From contig NZ_JASHIZ010000019.1 in NCBI RefSeq assembly GCF_030733425.1, positions 26,060 to 90,059 of the forward strand: 64,000 nucleotides of DNA. Direction: 5' to 3'. Position 1 is the stretch's first letter, and each line of letters begins with the position of its first letter. The stretch comes from Roseovarius sp. MMSF_3350. Lineage in GTDB: Bacteria > Pseudomonadota > Alphaproteobacteria > Rhodobacterales > Rhodobacteraceae. A program made the position numbers and the translations under genes. Below are positions 35,225 to 45,100 of the stretch, one piece after another. A model generated the notes under the pieces. It was not told where the DNA came from and made no database searches. It was given only the letters and a program-made list of their open reading frames with translations.

Positions 35225-35935
35225 CTAGCTCGCCTTCTTCTGCTTGGATGTGCTGACCGGATAACCAAATGACAGAAAGAAGTGCGAAACGCGGATGGTA
35301 CCATATTTCGGCGCAAGCGCGGGATCCCGCTCATGTTCGGTGTCGAAATCCGCCGTGCCAAAAATCTGCGATGGCCGCGTGATCGACCCGCCGCTTGCTG
35401 TCGGCTTTAGTCTCAGGTCAGCAGCTAGCCCGGCATCATCAAGCGCTTGCCGGATGGGCGGCACGACCTCCGACTCGGGATCGAGAAGCACCCCCACCAT
35501 TGCCGCGACTGCCTGGTCGCGGCTATAAATTCCAGTAACGAAACGGCCGAGGCCCCTGTTTCGGAGATAGTGGTCGCGATGTTTCTTTTGACGTCCAAGG
35601 CGTTTGAACTCGAACACAAGCTTGATTTCCCGGGTCTCATCGTTCCAGCCGTAGACAATATCGGTGCGGCGCTCTTCGATCCAATCGCCAGTCGCTGGAT
35701 CGATCTCACCAATAACATTCTCGGCTGCCCACATGCCTAGCAGTCCTCGCTCGCGCGCAACGTAGTTCTCGACATAGACCTTGAGCTTCTTGGTTAGCTT
35801 GTCCTCCTTGGTCTTCGGATTGAAGTCCGGGAGTTCGCGGACGGTCAAGTCTGCCCAGCCTTGCAGCAAGGCGTCGACCGCCGCCGTAGCGGGCTGAAGC
35901 GGAAATGCTGTGAGCCATTCATCCGTTGCAGTCAC
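35225..35935 (-). CDS. PD-(D/E)XK-type nuclease partner of the adenine methyltransferase
   Basis: This 236-residue protein has RRTDIVYGW (D92) followed after 16 residues by LVFEFKRLG (E109, K111), the D-x(n)-ExK core of PD-(D/E)XK nucleases. EDKLTKKLKVYVEN near residues 44-57 could supply the helix glutamate. The rest is helical and ends FFLSFGYPVSTSKQKK. It starts with GTG overlapping the methyltransferase stop (GTGA at 35932-35935), so the pair is translationally coupled. The nuclease is probably the cutting arm of a restriction-like system. The fold call rests on the short motif and spacing. Confidence 0.55.
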   Translation of the reverse strand: MTATDEWLTAFPLQPATAAVDALLQGWADLTVRELPDFNPKTKEDKLTKKLKVYVENYVARERGLLGMWAAENVIGEIDPATGDWIEERRTDIVYGWNDETREIKLVFEFKRLGRQKKHRDHYLRNRGLGRFVTGIYSRDQAVAAMVGVLLDPESEVVPPIRQALDDAGLAADLRLKPTASGGSITRPSQIFGTADFDTEHERDPALAPKYGTIRVSHFFLSFGYPVSTSKQKKAS

Positions 35936-38900
35936 GCATTCACCGTCTGCTTACCTTGCTCTGCACGGACCTGAACATCGCGTACAATCCGCTCAGCATC
36001 TCGCATCGCCTGCCGGACTGTCCAACTGCGCCGCGTCAACGGTCGAACTAAGTAAAGCGCCCCATCCACCCAGAGCAGAGCGTCGGGTACGAGCGTGAGG
36101 AAGTCACCTGATGGCAGCGCACGGAGACCCGCGCTGCGCAACTGAGATAGGGTTTCCAAAACCAGTTCGTCACTCACCTCGGTGTCGATCTCGGCGCTTC
36201 TGTCTTCGTCGTTGGAGAAAAGCACACGGACAATTCCCGACGGCCCTGCGCGAGAGGGATCACTGGCCGCAACTTCTACCCGGAAACTGCCACGTCCGCC
36301 CATGCGATTACGCCAGCCAGTCAATGACTGGGCGAGCGCCTTCGCGTAGATGTCGAAATCCTCCGCCTTCACGAGATGCTGTGCCGGCGTGTCGAGGCTC
36401 TTGAAGCTGCGAGGACGGATCGAGGGCATCAGGAGATTGACGGTCTCGCGCACGAGTGTCCGCTCGTCTTGGCTTAGCCCAAAATAGGCAAAAATCGCAT
36501 CGTCCAACTCGCTGTAGAGAGCCGTATATCGTGGCGCTTGCTCGAGTTCGTCCAAGCGGGAAATCTCGTCGAGATGGGCCGATACCCGTTCGACCACCCC
36601 CTTCGCCTCCTCAGGATCGGGCGCAATTGAGGGCTCGAAGAATGGGAAGGTCTCGACGTCTGCGAGGTGGACGCCGTTGCGCTCGCACAGCATCTTCCAG
36701 CCTCGCATCATCAAAAAGTAGCGAGCCAGGGATGACCGCAGAAAGACTGCGGCGAACTTGAGCAGCGCCGCATCGGCCTTGGGGCCTGAAATCACGCCGA
36801 CACTATGGGTGAAAGATGCCGGCCGGTCATAGTAGACCGCCCGAATGTTATGCTCCTCTCGCGAAAAGCCGTCGGGGAACAATACACGTGGTCCATCGAA
36901 GACCGCCATGATGGCCTCGTTGAGACCGACCACTGTGGTTTGTTCGGCCGGCCAGCGCGTGAGCAGGGCCTTGTGAAGTACGGGCGAGCCGGCGCTGAGC
37001 GCGGCGACAGGCACAAACCGACGTTGCTTGAGCGGTTCAGCGCTCATCGCGTCGCGACTCTTGTCGTTGAGATGGATGCCTTTGCGATATACCCAGCGGC
37101 GTGAGGCCTTCGGCCCTCGCCAAAAGTCAGCAAAAGTCCCGCGCATGGTGAGACGGGTCCAGATCGCCAGATCGCTCGCATCGCCCCACATCATTGTGAC
37201 TAGCAATTGCGGGTCATCCGCTACCGATCGTGTCTGGAGCTTGTGCCGATCGGCAGACTGCATGGTGAGACGGCCGAGTGCGAGACTTAGGTCAGCCTTG
37301 GGCACTAGGTATTCGAAGGTCTCGTCGAACGGCACAAGGTTTCCTGCGTCGGCGGATCGGCCTTCCCCAAGAAATACGTGGCAGGTGTTCTCTGCCGTGG
37401 GGAACAGCAACCCCTGCAGGTCGCCGAAATTGATCAGTCGGGTAGGCCGGTAGGTATCGAGCAAGGTCTTGACGAAATCCTCGCTGGATGCACCGAGCAA
37501 CTGGCCAATCGGCAGGATAAGACAAATGCGACCGTTATCGGCGAGGAAATCGGCGGCTCTTAATGCATAAGCACCGGCAATTTGCCGACGGACAAAGGGA
37601 ACGCCTGCCTGTTCGGCCCAGTCGTCAGCAGAGGTTCGGCTGGTACCCTCCGGCTCAGCCCAAGGAGGGTTGGAGATAATCAGCGAAAAGCGCTTTCCGC
37701 CGAACGCGTGAGATTCACGGAAGAAGTCGCCCTGCTCAGCTCCGTGGGCGAGGTTGCTATCCTTGAGCGGCGGCAACTTGGTTCCGTCGCGTTCCTGAGC
37801 TTCGAGGATGTCGGCCGGGTCGAGCCCTTCGAGCAGCGACAAATACAGGCTGAACGCGGTGACGCGGCAAGCCATAAAATTGATGTCGCTGCCGAAGATA
37901 CGTCCTTTGAGAAGGTCGCCCCGTTCTGCAAAGCCGAGTTGTCGGCCCAGGCGCGCCTCCTGAAGCGCCAGCAAACGTCGATACGCGGTGGTAAGAAGAA
38001 TTCCCGATCCGCAAGCCCCATCAAAAATGATCTCGTTGAGAGGATCTTGCGAGGCCAGAAAGGCCTGGTCGACCGCCAGCATCGCGAGATTTCGCGGGGT
38101 GTAATAGGCACCTTCCTTGGCCTGTTCTTCCGGGGTCAGAAATTTCTCGTAAAGCCCGGACAAAAGCTCGACTGGAATGTAGCTAAAATCATAGTTCCAG
38201 AAGTCTCCCTGGCCCGTGTGCATGTCGGTGCGACGGAGAAACTGGTTGAGCAGTGCGAAGCCATTGGTGGTCAAGGCATACCACGGATCGTGACGATCAT
38301 CCCCGAGGAAGTCGCCGTTGAAATCCAATCGCAGTTTGTCGATGAGCGACCGCAGCCCTGGACGATCTGCATCGGCAACAAGTTTATGCAGCTGACCGAC
38401 ACCGCGGCGGCTTCGATATGTCTCACCGACGATCTCACGATGCTCGAGATAGGAGATGAAGAGCACCTGCCCCATCAGAAGCTCGGCCAAATGGCGCCGA
38501 GTCCGCTCGCTCGCAATGTCTCCGAGACCATCTTCAGTAAGCTTAGCGACGGCGTTCGTGACGTTGTGAAGAAGCTTGCGGTCGACACGTGCCTTTACGT
38601 CGAACCATTTCGGAACGCGCCGCGACAGATTGGCCGTCGCGACGTCGAGCGCGGAAAACGGGCCGTCCGGCCGGGCATCGGCAAGGTGGAGGCGTTCACC
38701 GGCTTTCTTGAGCTTGCGTGCGGGCAGGGCGAGCGCCTTGTCGCCCACGACTTCAATCACGATCGTGGCTAGGTTCTGGTTCCAAATTTTCATGCGAGCT
38801 TCGTCGAGCGCCGCGCTCGACAACGGTGCGTCGTCGTCGCTGACGAAGACGACGGTCGGCACACCTTCCACTTCGAACACGGCCCGCGCGCGAATGGCCC

Positions 38901-39066
38901 CCTCGGGCTTGAGCAATGTCTTGATCTCGAGCGCATAGGGATGCGCGTCGGGGATAGCTTCGCCCCGCCGGTGCAGCACCGCTGGCTCGGCAGAATAGCC
39001 GAGTCTGTCGAGCCATTTTTCGAAAGCGTCCGGACTCACCTCGCACCTCTCGAACAAATCAAGCAC
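35932..39066 (-). CDS. Large N6-adenine DNA methyltransferase (type IIG/BREX-like architecture)
   Basis: This 1044-residue protein contains the methyltransferase motif I (IIFDGACGSGILL, about 347-357) and the catalytic motif IV NPPW (466-469), an amino-methyltransferase of the N6_N4 type. Upstream of motif I comes YYTPRNLAMLAVD, typical of the N6_Mtase family. The last 450 residues, after about 600, include a possible target-recognition region. The N-terminal 130 residues have no metal-nuclease motif I can see. It starts with GTG. It overlaps the nuclease gene downstream and follows a small MerR-like gene. It should modify DNA to protect self; such size also occurs in PglX of BREX and type IIG enzymes. 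Confidence 0.8.
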   Translation of the reverse strand: MLDLFERCEVSPDAFEKWLDRLGYSAEPAVLHRRGEAIPDAHPYALEIKTLLKPEGAIRARAVFEVEGVPTVVFVSDDDAPLSSAALDEARMKIWNQNLATIVIEVVGDKALALPARKLKKAGERLHLADARPDGPFSALDVATANLSRRVPKWFDVKARVDRKLLHNVTNAVAKLTEDGLGDIASERTRRHLAELLMGQVLFISYLEHREIVGETYRSRRGVGQLHKLVADADRPGLRSLIDKLRLDFNGDFLGDDRHDPWYALTTNGFALLNQFLRRTDMHTGQGDFWNYDFSYIPVELLSGLYEKFLTPEEQAKEGAYYTPRNLAMLAVDQAFLASQDPLNEIIFDGACGSGILLTTAYRRLLALQEARLGRQLGFAERGDLLKGRIFGSDINFMACRVTAFSLYLSLLEGLDPADILEAQERDGTKLPPLKDSNLAHGAEQGDFFRESHAFGGKRFSLIISNPPWAEPEGTSRTSADDWAEQAGVPFVRRQIAGAYALRAADFLADNGRICLILPIGQLLGASSEDFVKTLLDTYRPTRLINFGDLQGLLFPTAENTCHVFLGEGRSADAGNLVPFDETFEYLVPKADLSLALGRLTMQSADRHKLQTRSVADDPQLLVTMMWGDASDLAIWTRLTMRGTFADFWRGPKASRRWVYRKGIHLNDKSRDAMSAEPLKQRRFVPVAALSAGSPVLHKALLTRWPAEQTTVVGLNEAIMAVFDGPRVLFPDGFSREEHNIRAVYYDRPASFTHSVGVISGPKADAALLKFAAVFLRSSLARYFLMMRGWKMLCERNGVHLADVETFPFFEPSIAPDPEEAKGVVERVSAHLDEISRLDELEQAPRYTALYSELDDAIFAYFGLSQDERTLVRETVNLLMPSIRPRSFKSLDTPAQHLVKAEDFDIYAKALAQSLTGWRNRMGGRGSFRVEVAASDPSRAGPSGIVRVLFSNDEDRSAEIDTEVSDELVLETLSQLRSAGLRALPSGDFLTLVPDALLWVDGALYLVRPLTRRSWTVRQAMRDAERIVRDVQVRAEQGKQTVNA

Positions 39067-39139
39067 AAGAACATAACAGGAACATGTCCACTTGGAAAGC
39101 GAGGCGAAGAGCCATTGACCGGAAGAAGGCTGGAATACC

Positions 39140-39685
39140 TCATGCCGACCGCCGGTGGTGCTTTGTCGAAGGCGCGAAGTTGGCCCGGCCTTCTTGAGTC
39201 CCGCGGGTTGCCGGAAGGTTGAAGAGGTCCATCTGGGCGTGATTTAAGTCCGGCAGAGCGAAACCGTCGCGCAATATGGCTAGGTGACGATCGAGTTCCA
39301 TCAAGAGGACTTCCCCACCGAGGATTTTCTCGTTCGCTTCCACAAACGTCCAACTGCCGTCGGAACCCAATCCCAGCCTTTGCCCCCACAGACTGATGAA
39401 TGAACGATTTCGCAGCTCCTCGCGCAAGGTGGCGAAAGACGTCTTGTGGGTCTGCAGTTCCATGCTGAACTGGTCGCGCAAGATGACTGCGATGCGAAGC
39501 ACGAGAATGGTCTGCCAGCTGAACTTCGCTGGCGATCCTTTGCCCTTGGGTCGCACATCGACTGAAACCAGGGCGCGCCGACTGGTCCACTCGCGGAGCT
39601 TCTCCGTCGAGAGTCCCGTCAGTTGGCAGGCAACTGGTGTAGCTACAAGGCGCAAAGGCAACTTTCCCGAGATCGGGTACCGCAC
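39140..39685 (-). CDS. Small MerR-like regulator of the methyltransferase module
   Basis: This 181-residue protein has a helix-turn-helix at residues 12-45 (ATPVACQLTGLSTEKLREW then SRRALVSVDV) like MerR/HTH_17 proteins, followed by a helical region and a basic tail. It starts with GTG at 39685. Two similar inverted repeats of the form CGGGT-N5-ACCCG lie around and upstream of the start (39673-39689 and 39702-39720), the sort of layout seen for self-regulating control proteins of restriction-modification systems. It is 73 bases from the methyltransferase start. Function as a controller is inferred. Confidence 0.55.
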   Translation of the reverse strand: MRYPISGKLPLRLVATPVACQLTGLSTEKLREWTSRRALVSVDVRPKGKGSPAKFSWQTILVLRIAVILRDQFSMELQTHKTSFATLREELRNRSFISLWGQRLGLGSDGSWTFVEANEKILGGEVLLMELDRHLAILRDGFALPDLNHAQMDLFNLPATRGTQEGRANFAPSTKHHRRSA

Positions 39686-39720
39686 CCGACCTTGTCAATA
39701 CAACGGGTATCATACCCGTT
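39673..39720. promoter_or_regulatory. Paired operator-like inverted repeats at the controller gene
   Basis: AACGGGTAT-C-ATACCCGTT (39702-39720) is a perfect inverted repeat. TCGGGT-N5-ACCCGA (39673-39689) has the same half-sites and spacing and covers the start codon of the MerR-like gene. The two centres are 30 bases apart, about three helical turns. This is as expected for a repressor binding two sites on one face of the DNA. Confidence 0.6.
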
Positions 39721-39950
39721 CTCAGCGGTAAATGCCTTACTGGCTGGCCGTCCTAGTCCAAAAAAATCAGCACGTCCGCTTTCAGGATCAACAATCATAT
39801 GCTCAAATGGCGGCAATGGGGCACGCGTAGAACTCCTGCCTGAAGACCCTCGAATGGTCGCTTCGGGCCGAGCCACGCCAACACAGTAAAAGGGGAACCG
39901 TGATCCCACGGCTCCCCTCCGGATTCAGTTAGTCTAACCGCGTGGGCTGA

Positions 39951-40679
39951 TCACGCGACCAGCGACAGCCCCGCGCCCGCGTCCTGCGGTTGCTCACCGC
40001 TGTCGATGAACGGGATAATCGAGAAGGTCTGACCGCCGCGCTGCTCTTCGTTCTGCACGGCGTTCACGCGCAGGTCGCCATCGGGCGTGTTGATCAGCAG
40101 CGACAGGTAGTCGTTGCCGGTCCGGCTGCTCTTCGCCATCCAGGCCGAGCCGACGCGGATCGGTGTGCCCCGCGGCGAGCTGACCTCGATCCGGTAGTCG
40201 GGGTGGGTCTCCTCGGACTTGTAGCTGTTCTCGATCAGCATGAACTCCAGATCGAACATCATGTTGGCGATGTAACCGGTGAAGGCGTTGTCGGCATCCA
40301 TGGCGGTGAGTTCGCCCGAGATCGAACCGGATTTCATCAGGCCGTTCGAGACCAGCGGGATGATCTCAAACTCGCCGCTTTGGGCGGCGCGCGCCTCTTT
40401 CGTCTGCACCGCGTTGACCCGGAAAGGGCCAAGGCCGACATCGAGCTGCATCGAGATGTAAGGGTTGCCGCTGGTATTGCCGGTCTCGTTCCAGGCCGTG
40501 CCGATGCGCACCTTACGACCCGACTTGTTGACCGCGGTCACGTCGAAATCCGGGCTGCGCTTGGACATCTTCGGGCGGTTTTCAAGCTGGATGGCGATAT
40601 CGAAACGTGTCGAATGGATCATGCCGGTGTACTGGGCGGCTGCGGTCTCGACGTTGCGAGTGAGGGTTCCTGCGAACAT
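39951..40679 (-). CDS. Double DUF736 domain protein
   Basis: This 242-residue protein repeats the DUF736 pattern twice: the first half has FDVTAVNKSGRKVRIGTAWNE and DVGLGPFRVNAVQTKEAR, and the second half has YRIEVSSPRGTPIRVGSAWM and TPDGDLRVNAVQNEEQR. DUF736 is common near conjugation genes of alphaproteobacterial plasmids and its role is unknown. A start at 40679 follows a good GGAACC-type Shine-Dalgarno. It is the first of a series of small, separate minus-strand genes between 39951 and 52770. Confidence 0.7.
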   Translation of the reverse strand: MFAGTLTRNVETAAAQYTGMIHSTRFDIAIQLENRPKMSKRSPDFDVTAVNKSGRKVRIGTAWNETGNTSGNPYISMQLDVGLGPFRVNAVQTKEARAAQSGEFEIIPLVSNGLMKSGSISGELTAMDADNAFTGYIANMMFDLEFMLIENSYKSEETHPDYRIEVSSPRGTPIRVGSAWMAKSSRTGNDYLSLLINTPDGDLRVNAVQNEEQRGGQTFSIIPFIDSGEQPQDAGAGLSLVA

Positions 40680-40803
40680 GGGATGGTTCCTTTTGGATTA
40701 GCCGGTGCCTGACGTCCTTGACAGCACAACCGGGATTGCTTTTTCGACCCCTCCTGGGATCACAAACCAGAAAGCTCGCTTTCCTTTCTTCCCAACCTCC
40801 AGT

Positions 40804-41109
40804 TCAGCGCTGGCGTCTGAGAGTCTGTGCCACCTCATCGCCGGGTACGACGCCCCTCCCCTGCCCGTCTGGTCTTTGTTGGCTGTCCTGGCTCTTCTCG
40901 TCGCCACACTCCGGTCCAGAGACAAAAAACTCTGCTTCCTCTCCGTTCAACCGCTGCCCGCTCCGGTCTGTCAGACCGATGCAGCTGCCGTTCAGCACAT
41001 AGGTGATGAGGTACTGACCGAGCCTGTCCTTGTGAACAACGTAGCCGGTATTGGCCCAATGCACGGTCTGGCCGGCATCGACGGCTGCCTTGATGTCTTC
41101 GAGTGTCAT
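40804..41109 (-). CDS. Small plasmid protein of unknown function
   Basis: The frame starts MTLEDIKAAVDAGQTVHWAN with AAGGAGG upstream of the ATG at 41109 and encodes 101 residues. The N-terminal 50 residues (VVHKDRLGQYLITYVLNG) look structured; the C-terminus is Gln/Asp/Arg-rich and less ordered. I do not recognise a function. A stem-loop (41149-41174) lies just upstream of its leader. Confidence 0.6.
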   Translation of the reverse strand: MTLEDIKAAVDAGQTVHWANTGYVVHKDRLGQYLITYVLNGSCIGLTDRSGQRLNGEEAEFFVSGPECGDEKSQDSQQRPDGQGRGVVPGDEVAQTLRRQR

Positions 41110-41148
41110 GCGAACCTCCTTACGAAGAATGGTGGGGAAACGACGCAA

Positions 41149-41174
41149 GAAGCCCGGTCGTCCAACCGGGCTTC
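41149..41174. terminator. Stem-loop between small plasmid genes
   Basis: GAAGCCCGGT (41149-41158) and ACCGGGCTTC (41165-41174) form a perfect 10-bp stem with a six-base loop. It lies after the stop of the gene at 41210 (transcription runs leftward) and before the ATG at 41109, so it may end transcription from the right or stabilise the mRNA. No long U-run follows, so its role is uncertain. Confidence 0.5.
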
Positions 41175-41209
41175 AATGCAGCATTTGTTTGGCCAACGGC
41201 CGAGAGCTG

Positions 41210-41671
41210 TCAGGCACCTTGCGTGGCTTGCATCGCGTGCGCCGCAATCCAATCCTTCAGGCCAAGAACCGTTCTGCCGGCGGCGACCTCGGAGGCCCAG
41301 GCAACCCTTGGGTCGCCGCAGGGCTCATTGCCGACATGCCGGTCGATATGACCATTGGCCATCCATGGCTCAGGCTGGATCCGACGCAGCCAGTCCGCCA
41401 TGCTCGGGATACGGCCTTGGCAGTCTTCGCGGATATGCTGCTCGCCGATCCAGCGCACGGGGATGTCCCGACCCGCGCTATTGGTCAGGGTCAAGCCGAA
41501 GACACGCTCCGCTTCGAACAGGCCTTGAGCATGATGACGCAAGGCGCGGTGCGTGAAGAGCGCGAGGTGCTCTTTCGAGGCGTCGAACCAATCGTGGACG
41601 GCCTGATAGTCAGACGGCACCCCGCCGAATTTCCGGGCAGAGCTTTCAGCATGATGAAGCGGATGGGCCAT
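41210..41671 (-). CDS. Conserved plasmid protein (possible DUF6915)
   Basis: This 153-residue protein starts MAHPLHHAESSARKFGGVPS and contains HDWFDASKEHLALFTHRALR, then EHIREDCQGRIPSMADWL. Histidines are frequent, and the start resembles the DUF6915 family, which has no known function. The ATG at 41671 lies one base beyond the neighbour's stop at 41673, so the two genes form one operon. The frame from 41749 lies inside that neighbour and is not used. Confidence 0.55.
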   Translation of the reverse strand: MAHPLHHAESSARKFGGVPSDYQAVHDWFDASKEHLALFTHRALRHHAQGLFEAERVFGLTLTNSAGRDIPVRWIGEQHIREDCQGRIPSMADWLRRIQPEPWMANGHIDRHVGNEPCGDPRVAWASEVAAGRTVLGLKDWIAAHAMQATQGA

Positions 41672-41672
41672 C

Positions 41673-42059
41673 TCAAAGACCCTCAACATAGCTGTGCGCG
41701 CATTCGACATAGCGGTCCGCGTGATCGAGGGTGATACTGTCGGCTGCAATGTCCCAGGTCAGCGTGCCATAGCCGCCCTCGTTGTTCTCGAACCCCGGGT
41801 GATGGTGATAAGCCAGCGACCAGGCGAAATCGCCAACCTCTGTGGCAAGCGCCTCCGGCAGTTGGACCTCCGAAGGCTGCACCGTCACATCCTCGACATT
41901 GCCGGAGTCGCCATAGCCTTCATATTCAGCAGTGACCTCGCTGATGCCAAGCGCGCGCAATTGCGCGATCAGCTCCGCTCGGGATGCCTTCAAGGTGGTT
42001 TCGCGCCCTACGCGCCACTGAGCCGCCATTGCGGCATAGTCGATCTGGGGATTGGTCAT
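41673..42059 (-). CDS. Conserved plasmid protein (possible DUF6878)
   Basis: This 128-residue protein begins MTNPQIDYAAMAAQWRVGRE and contains ALGISEVTAEYEGYGDSGNV and AYHHHPGFENNEGGYGTLTWD, a pattern of an acidic small protein shared among plasmids; DUF6878 is my best guess. AAGAGGACA precedes the ATG at 42059. It is directly followed by the DUF6915-like gene, one base away. The function is unknown. Confidence 0.55.
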   Translation of the reverse strand: MTNPQIDYAAMAAQWRVGRETTLKASRAELIAQLRALGISEVTAEYEGYGDSGNVEDVTVQPSEVQLPEALATEVGDFAWSLAYHHHPGFENNEGGYGTLTWDIAADSITLDHADRYVECAHSYVEGL

Positions 42060-42185
42060 GGGTCTGTCCTCTTGTCTGAATTTGGGGCGCGCGCAGGCGT
42101 GCCATTGGCCTGCCCGCGCGCCCGGAAAGCGCAGATCGGCCAAATCCCGATCCACGCCGCCCGACCGGAAGCTCGCTTTGACTTT

Positions 42186-45100
42186 TCAGGCGGCTTGGTC
42201 TGCCGTGATGGCAGGCCTCTGCCCCACGATCCGGGCCAGAATGCTTCCCGTGTCGATCCCGTCCCCATGCGGCAGGAACACCCGTAGCTGGAAAGCGATG
42301 ATCTCGGTGAAGCAGCCGAGGGCCTTGAGACCCTCAATCATGCCCCGATCCGCACCAGAGAGCTCGAGGCGCATCTCGCCTGCGACCCGGCGACGGGTCA
42401 GCGTCAGACCCCGGCCCAGATCGACCGGCGCGGTGGTGCCGAGGGCGGCAGTCAGCATCTCTTGCGGCGTTTGCGGGTTGGAGACAAGGAAGCGGGCGCG
42501 GAGCGCGGCCGCCCCTTCTTCGCTCAACGTGCGCCCGATCATCGCGGTCGCCCCGTCGGGCGTGACCCGGTAGATGCGCTCATTGGTGGCCGGAATGTCC
42601 TTCCAGATCGGCAACAGCAGCCCGGTCAGCAGGTAGAGCTTGGTCGTGGTGGTTTTCGGCAGGGACGCAGCCTCGGCATCCCAAAGCCGTGAGAACTCGG
42701 GCCTGCCGATCTCTTCCCAGGCCGAGGCCTCAAATCGCACCTCCTCCAGATAGCTGGAACCGTTTGGCCGCACCGCCTTGCGCATCAGCGTCACGACATC
42801 CTCGTCATATATCTGCATGGGGCGCGCCGAGATGAGCGCCGCCCGACCGGAGGCGCGATTGACCATCGGCAGCTTATCCGGATTGCGCGACATGGCCTCT
42901 TCGGCGTCCAGCACATGCACCGGGTCGGTGACCTCAAGCCCGATGATCCGCGTCACCGCGCCGGATTTCGGGCAGGTCCAGAGATCCTCGATGGAAACCT
43001 GCTCGATCTTTTCGCCACGAAGGGTTTCCACGCCGAGGTCGAGCGTGCCTGCCGCGCGCGCCCGTTCAGTCTGATCGGCGATCCGGCCCATGAACTCGGC
43101 AAAGAGCGCGTTCTGCATGTGGATGGGAAGCGCCAGCACCCGGTTGAGAAACCGCTGGATCGGCGGGAGCTCCTCAAGCAGCACCCCGTCCTTGTCGATC
43201 AGCCGCAGGGCTGTCCAGTCGGTGAAACTCTCGTAGCTCATCGCCGCGGCGCGCCCGGCGGCAAGATCGGCGAAATACCCGCGCAGTGCGGCCCGCGCGA
43301 TCGGGCTTTCGAGATTGTCCTCCTCGCGGAACATCCCCTGCGAGCCGGTTTCGCGCTGGCCCTTGGTCAAGGCCCCAAGCTGGTCGAGGCGTTTGGCGAT
43401 CGTCGAGGTGAAGCGTTTCTCGCCGTGCACATCGGAGGTACAGACCCGGAAGAAGGGCGCGGTGACCTGGGCCGAGCGATGCGTGCGGCCGAGCCCCTGG
43501 ATGGCCGCATCGGCCCGCCAACCCGGCTCCAGCAGATAGTGCCGGCGCCGTTTCTGGTTCTTGGCCGTCTGCGCCGCGTGATAGGAACGCCCGGTGCCGC
43601 CCGCATCCGAGAAGATCAGGATATCCTTCTCGCCGTCCATGAAGGCCTGGGTTTCGGAGGAATTGCTGCTGGCGCTGCGTTTCTCGATGAAGAGATGGTC
43701 GTCCTCGGCCTTAAGGGGCCGGATGGACCGCCCCGTGACTTCCGCCACGGCCTCGTCGCCAAAGGCCCAGAGGATCTGGTCGAGCGCCGAGGGGATCGGG
43801 GCCAGCGTCATCAATTCCGTCATGGCCGCATCTCGTAGGGCGAGCGCCTCGCGCGAGACAACGAGCGCGCCGGTCTCATCGCGCAAGGGTTCCGCGACCA
43901 TGTTGCCGTCGATTTCCACGAGCTTTTGCGCGTGGATAGGAAAGGCCTGCTCAAGATAGCCCACTACGAAATCGCGCGGCGTCAAGGCCCCCTCGACGAG
44001 CTCGTCGTCAGGGTCCATCGTCTCAAGCCGGCGTTTCAGCAGGCTCTCACCCGTCGAGACCACCTGGATGACGCAAGCGTTGCCCGCCGCCAGATCATCC
44101 TTGATCGCGCGGATGATGGTCGGGGCTTTCATGCCCATCAGGAGATGGTTGAAGAAGCGCTGCTTGGTGCTTTCAAACCGGGACTTGGCCGAGGCGCGTG
44201 CGGCCGAGGCATTGGTCTCCCCCGAGGCATCGTTGACACCGGTCGCGGTCAGTGCAGCTTCGAGATTGTGGTGGATCGTCCGAAACGCGCCCGCATAGGC
44301 GTCGTAGATCTCGATCTGGGCCGGGGTCAGCGCGTGTTCGAGCACGTCATACTCCACGCCATCGAAGCTGAGCGCGCGGGCGGTGTAAAGCCCGAGCGTC
44401 TTGAGATCACGGGCAACCACCTCCATGGCGGCGACACCGCCGGCTTCCATCGCCGACACGAAACTCTCGCGGCTCGGGAAGGGGTATTCGGGGCCCTGCC
44501 CCCAGAGACCGAGACGCGCGGCATAGGCAAGGTTGTGGACGCTCGTGGCGCCCGTGGCCGAGATGTAGAAGACGCGGGCACGCGGTGCGGCCAGTTGCAG
44601 CCGCAGGCCCGCAAGGCCCTGCTGGGAGGGTTTGACCCCCCTGCCCTGCTCGGACCCTGCCGCGTTCTGCATGGCATGGGCCTCGTCAAAGGCCAGAACG
44701 CCGTCGAAATCTTCACCCATCCAGTCGAGGATCTGGCTCAGCCGCGTGGTGCCACATTTGCCAGCGGACCGCAGCGTGGCGTAGGTCACAAAAAGAATAC
44801 CGTCGCTCATCGGGATGGGCTGGTCCGGTTTCCATTTGGAGAACGGCTGGATGTCGGCGGGCGAGCCGCCAAGATCGGTCCAGTCGCGGATTGCGTCCTC
44901 GATAAGCGTGGCGGATTTGGAAACCCAGATCGCCTTCCTGCGCCCAGCCAGCCAGTTCACGAGAATGAGCCCGGCGCATTCGCGCCCCTTGCCGCAGCCG
45001 GTGCCGTCGCCGAGGAAATACCCGAGGCGATAGGCACGTGCGTCTGTATCATCATCGGCGCGCGTCAGCTTGGCCTGGTCGTCATCGATAGTGAACCGAC

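Noticed and set aside
37582..38772. A 396-codon open frame on the plus strand
   Set aside because: It lies opposite the N6-adenine methyltransferase gene and shows no family signature.
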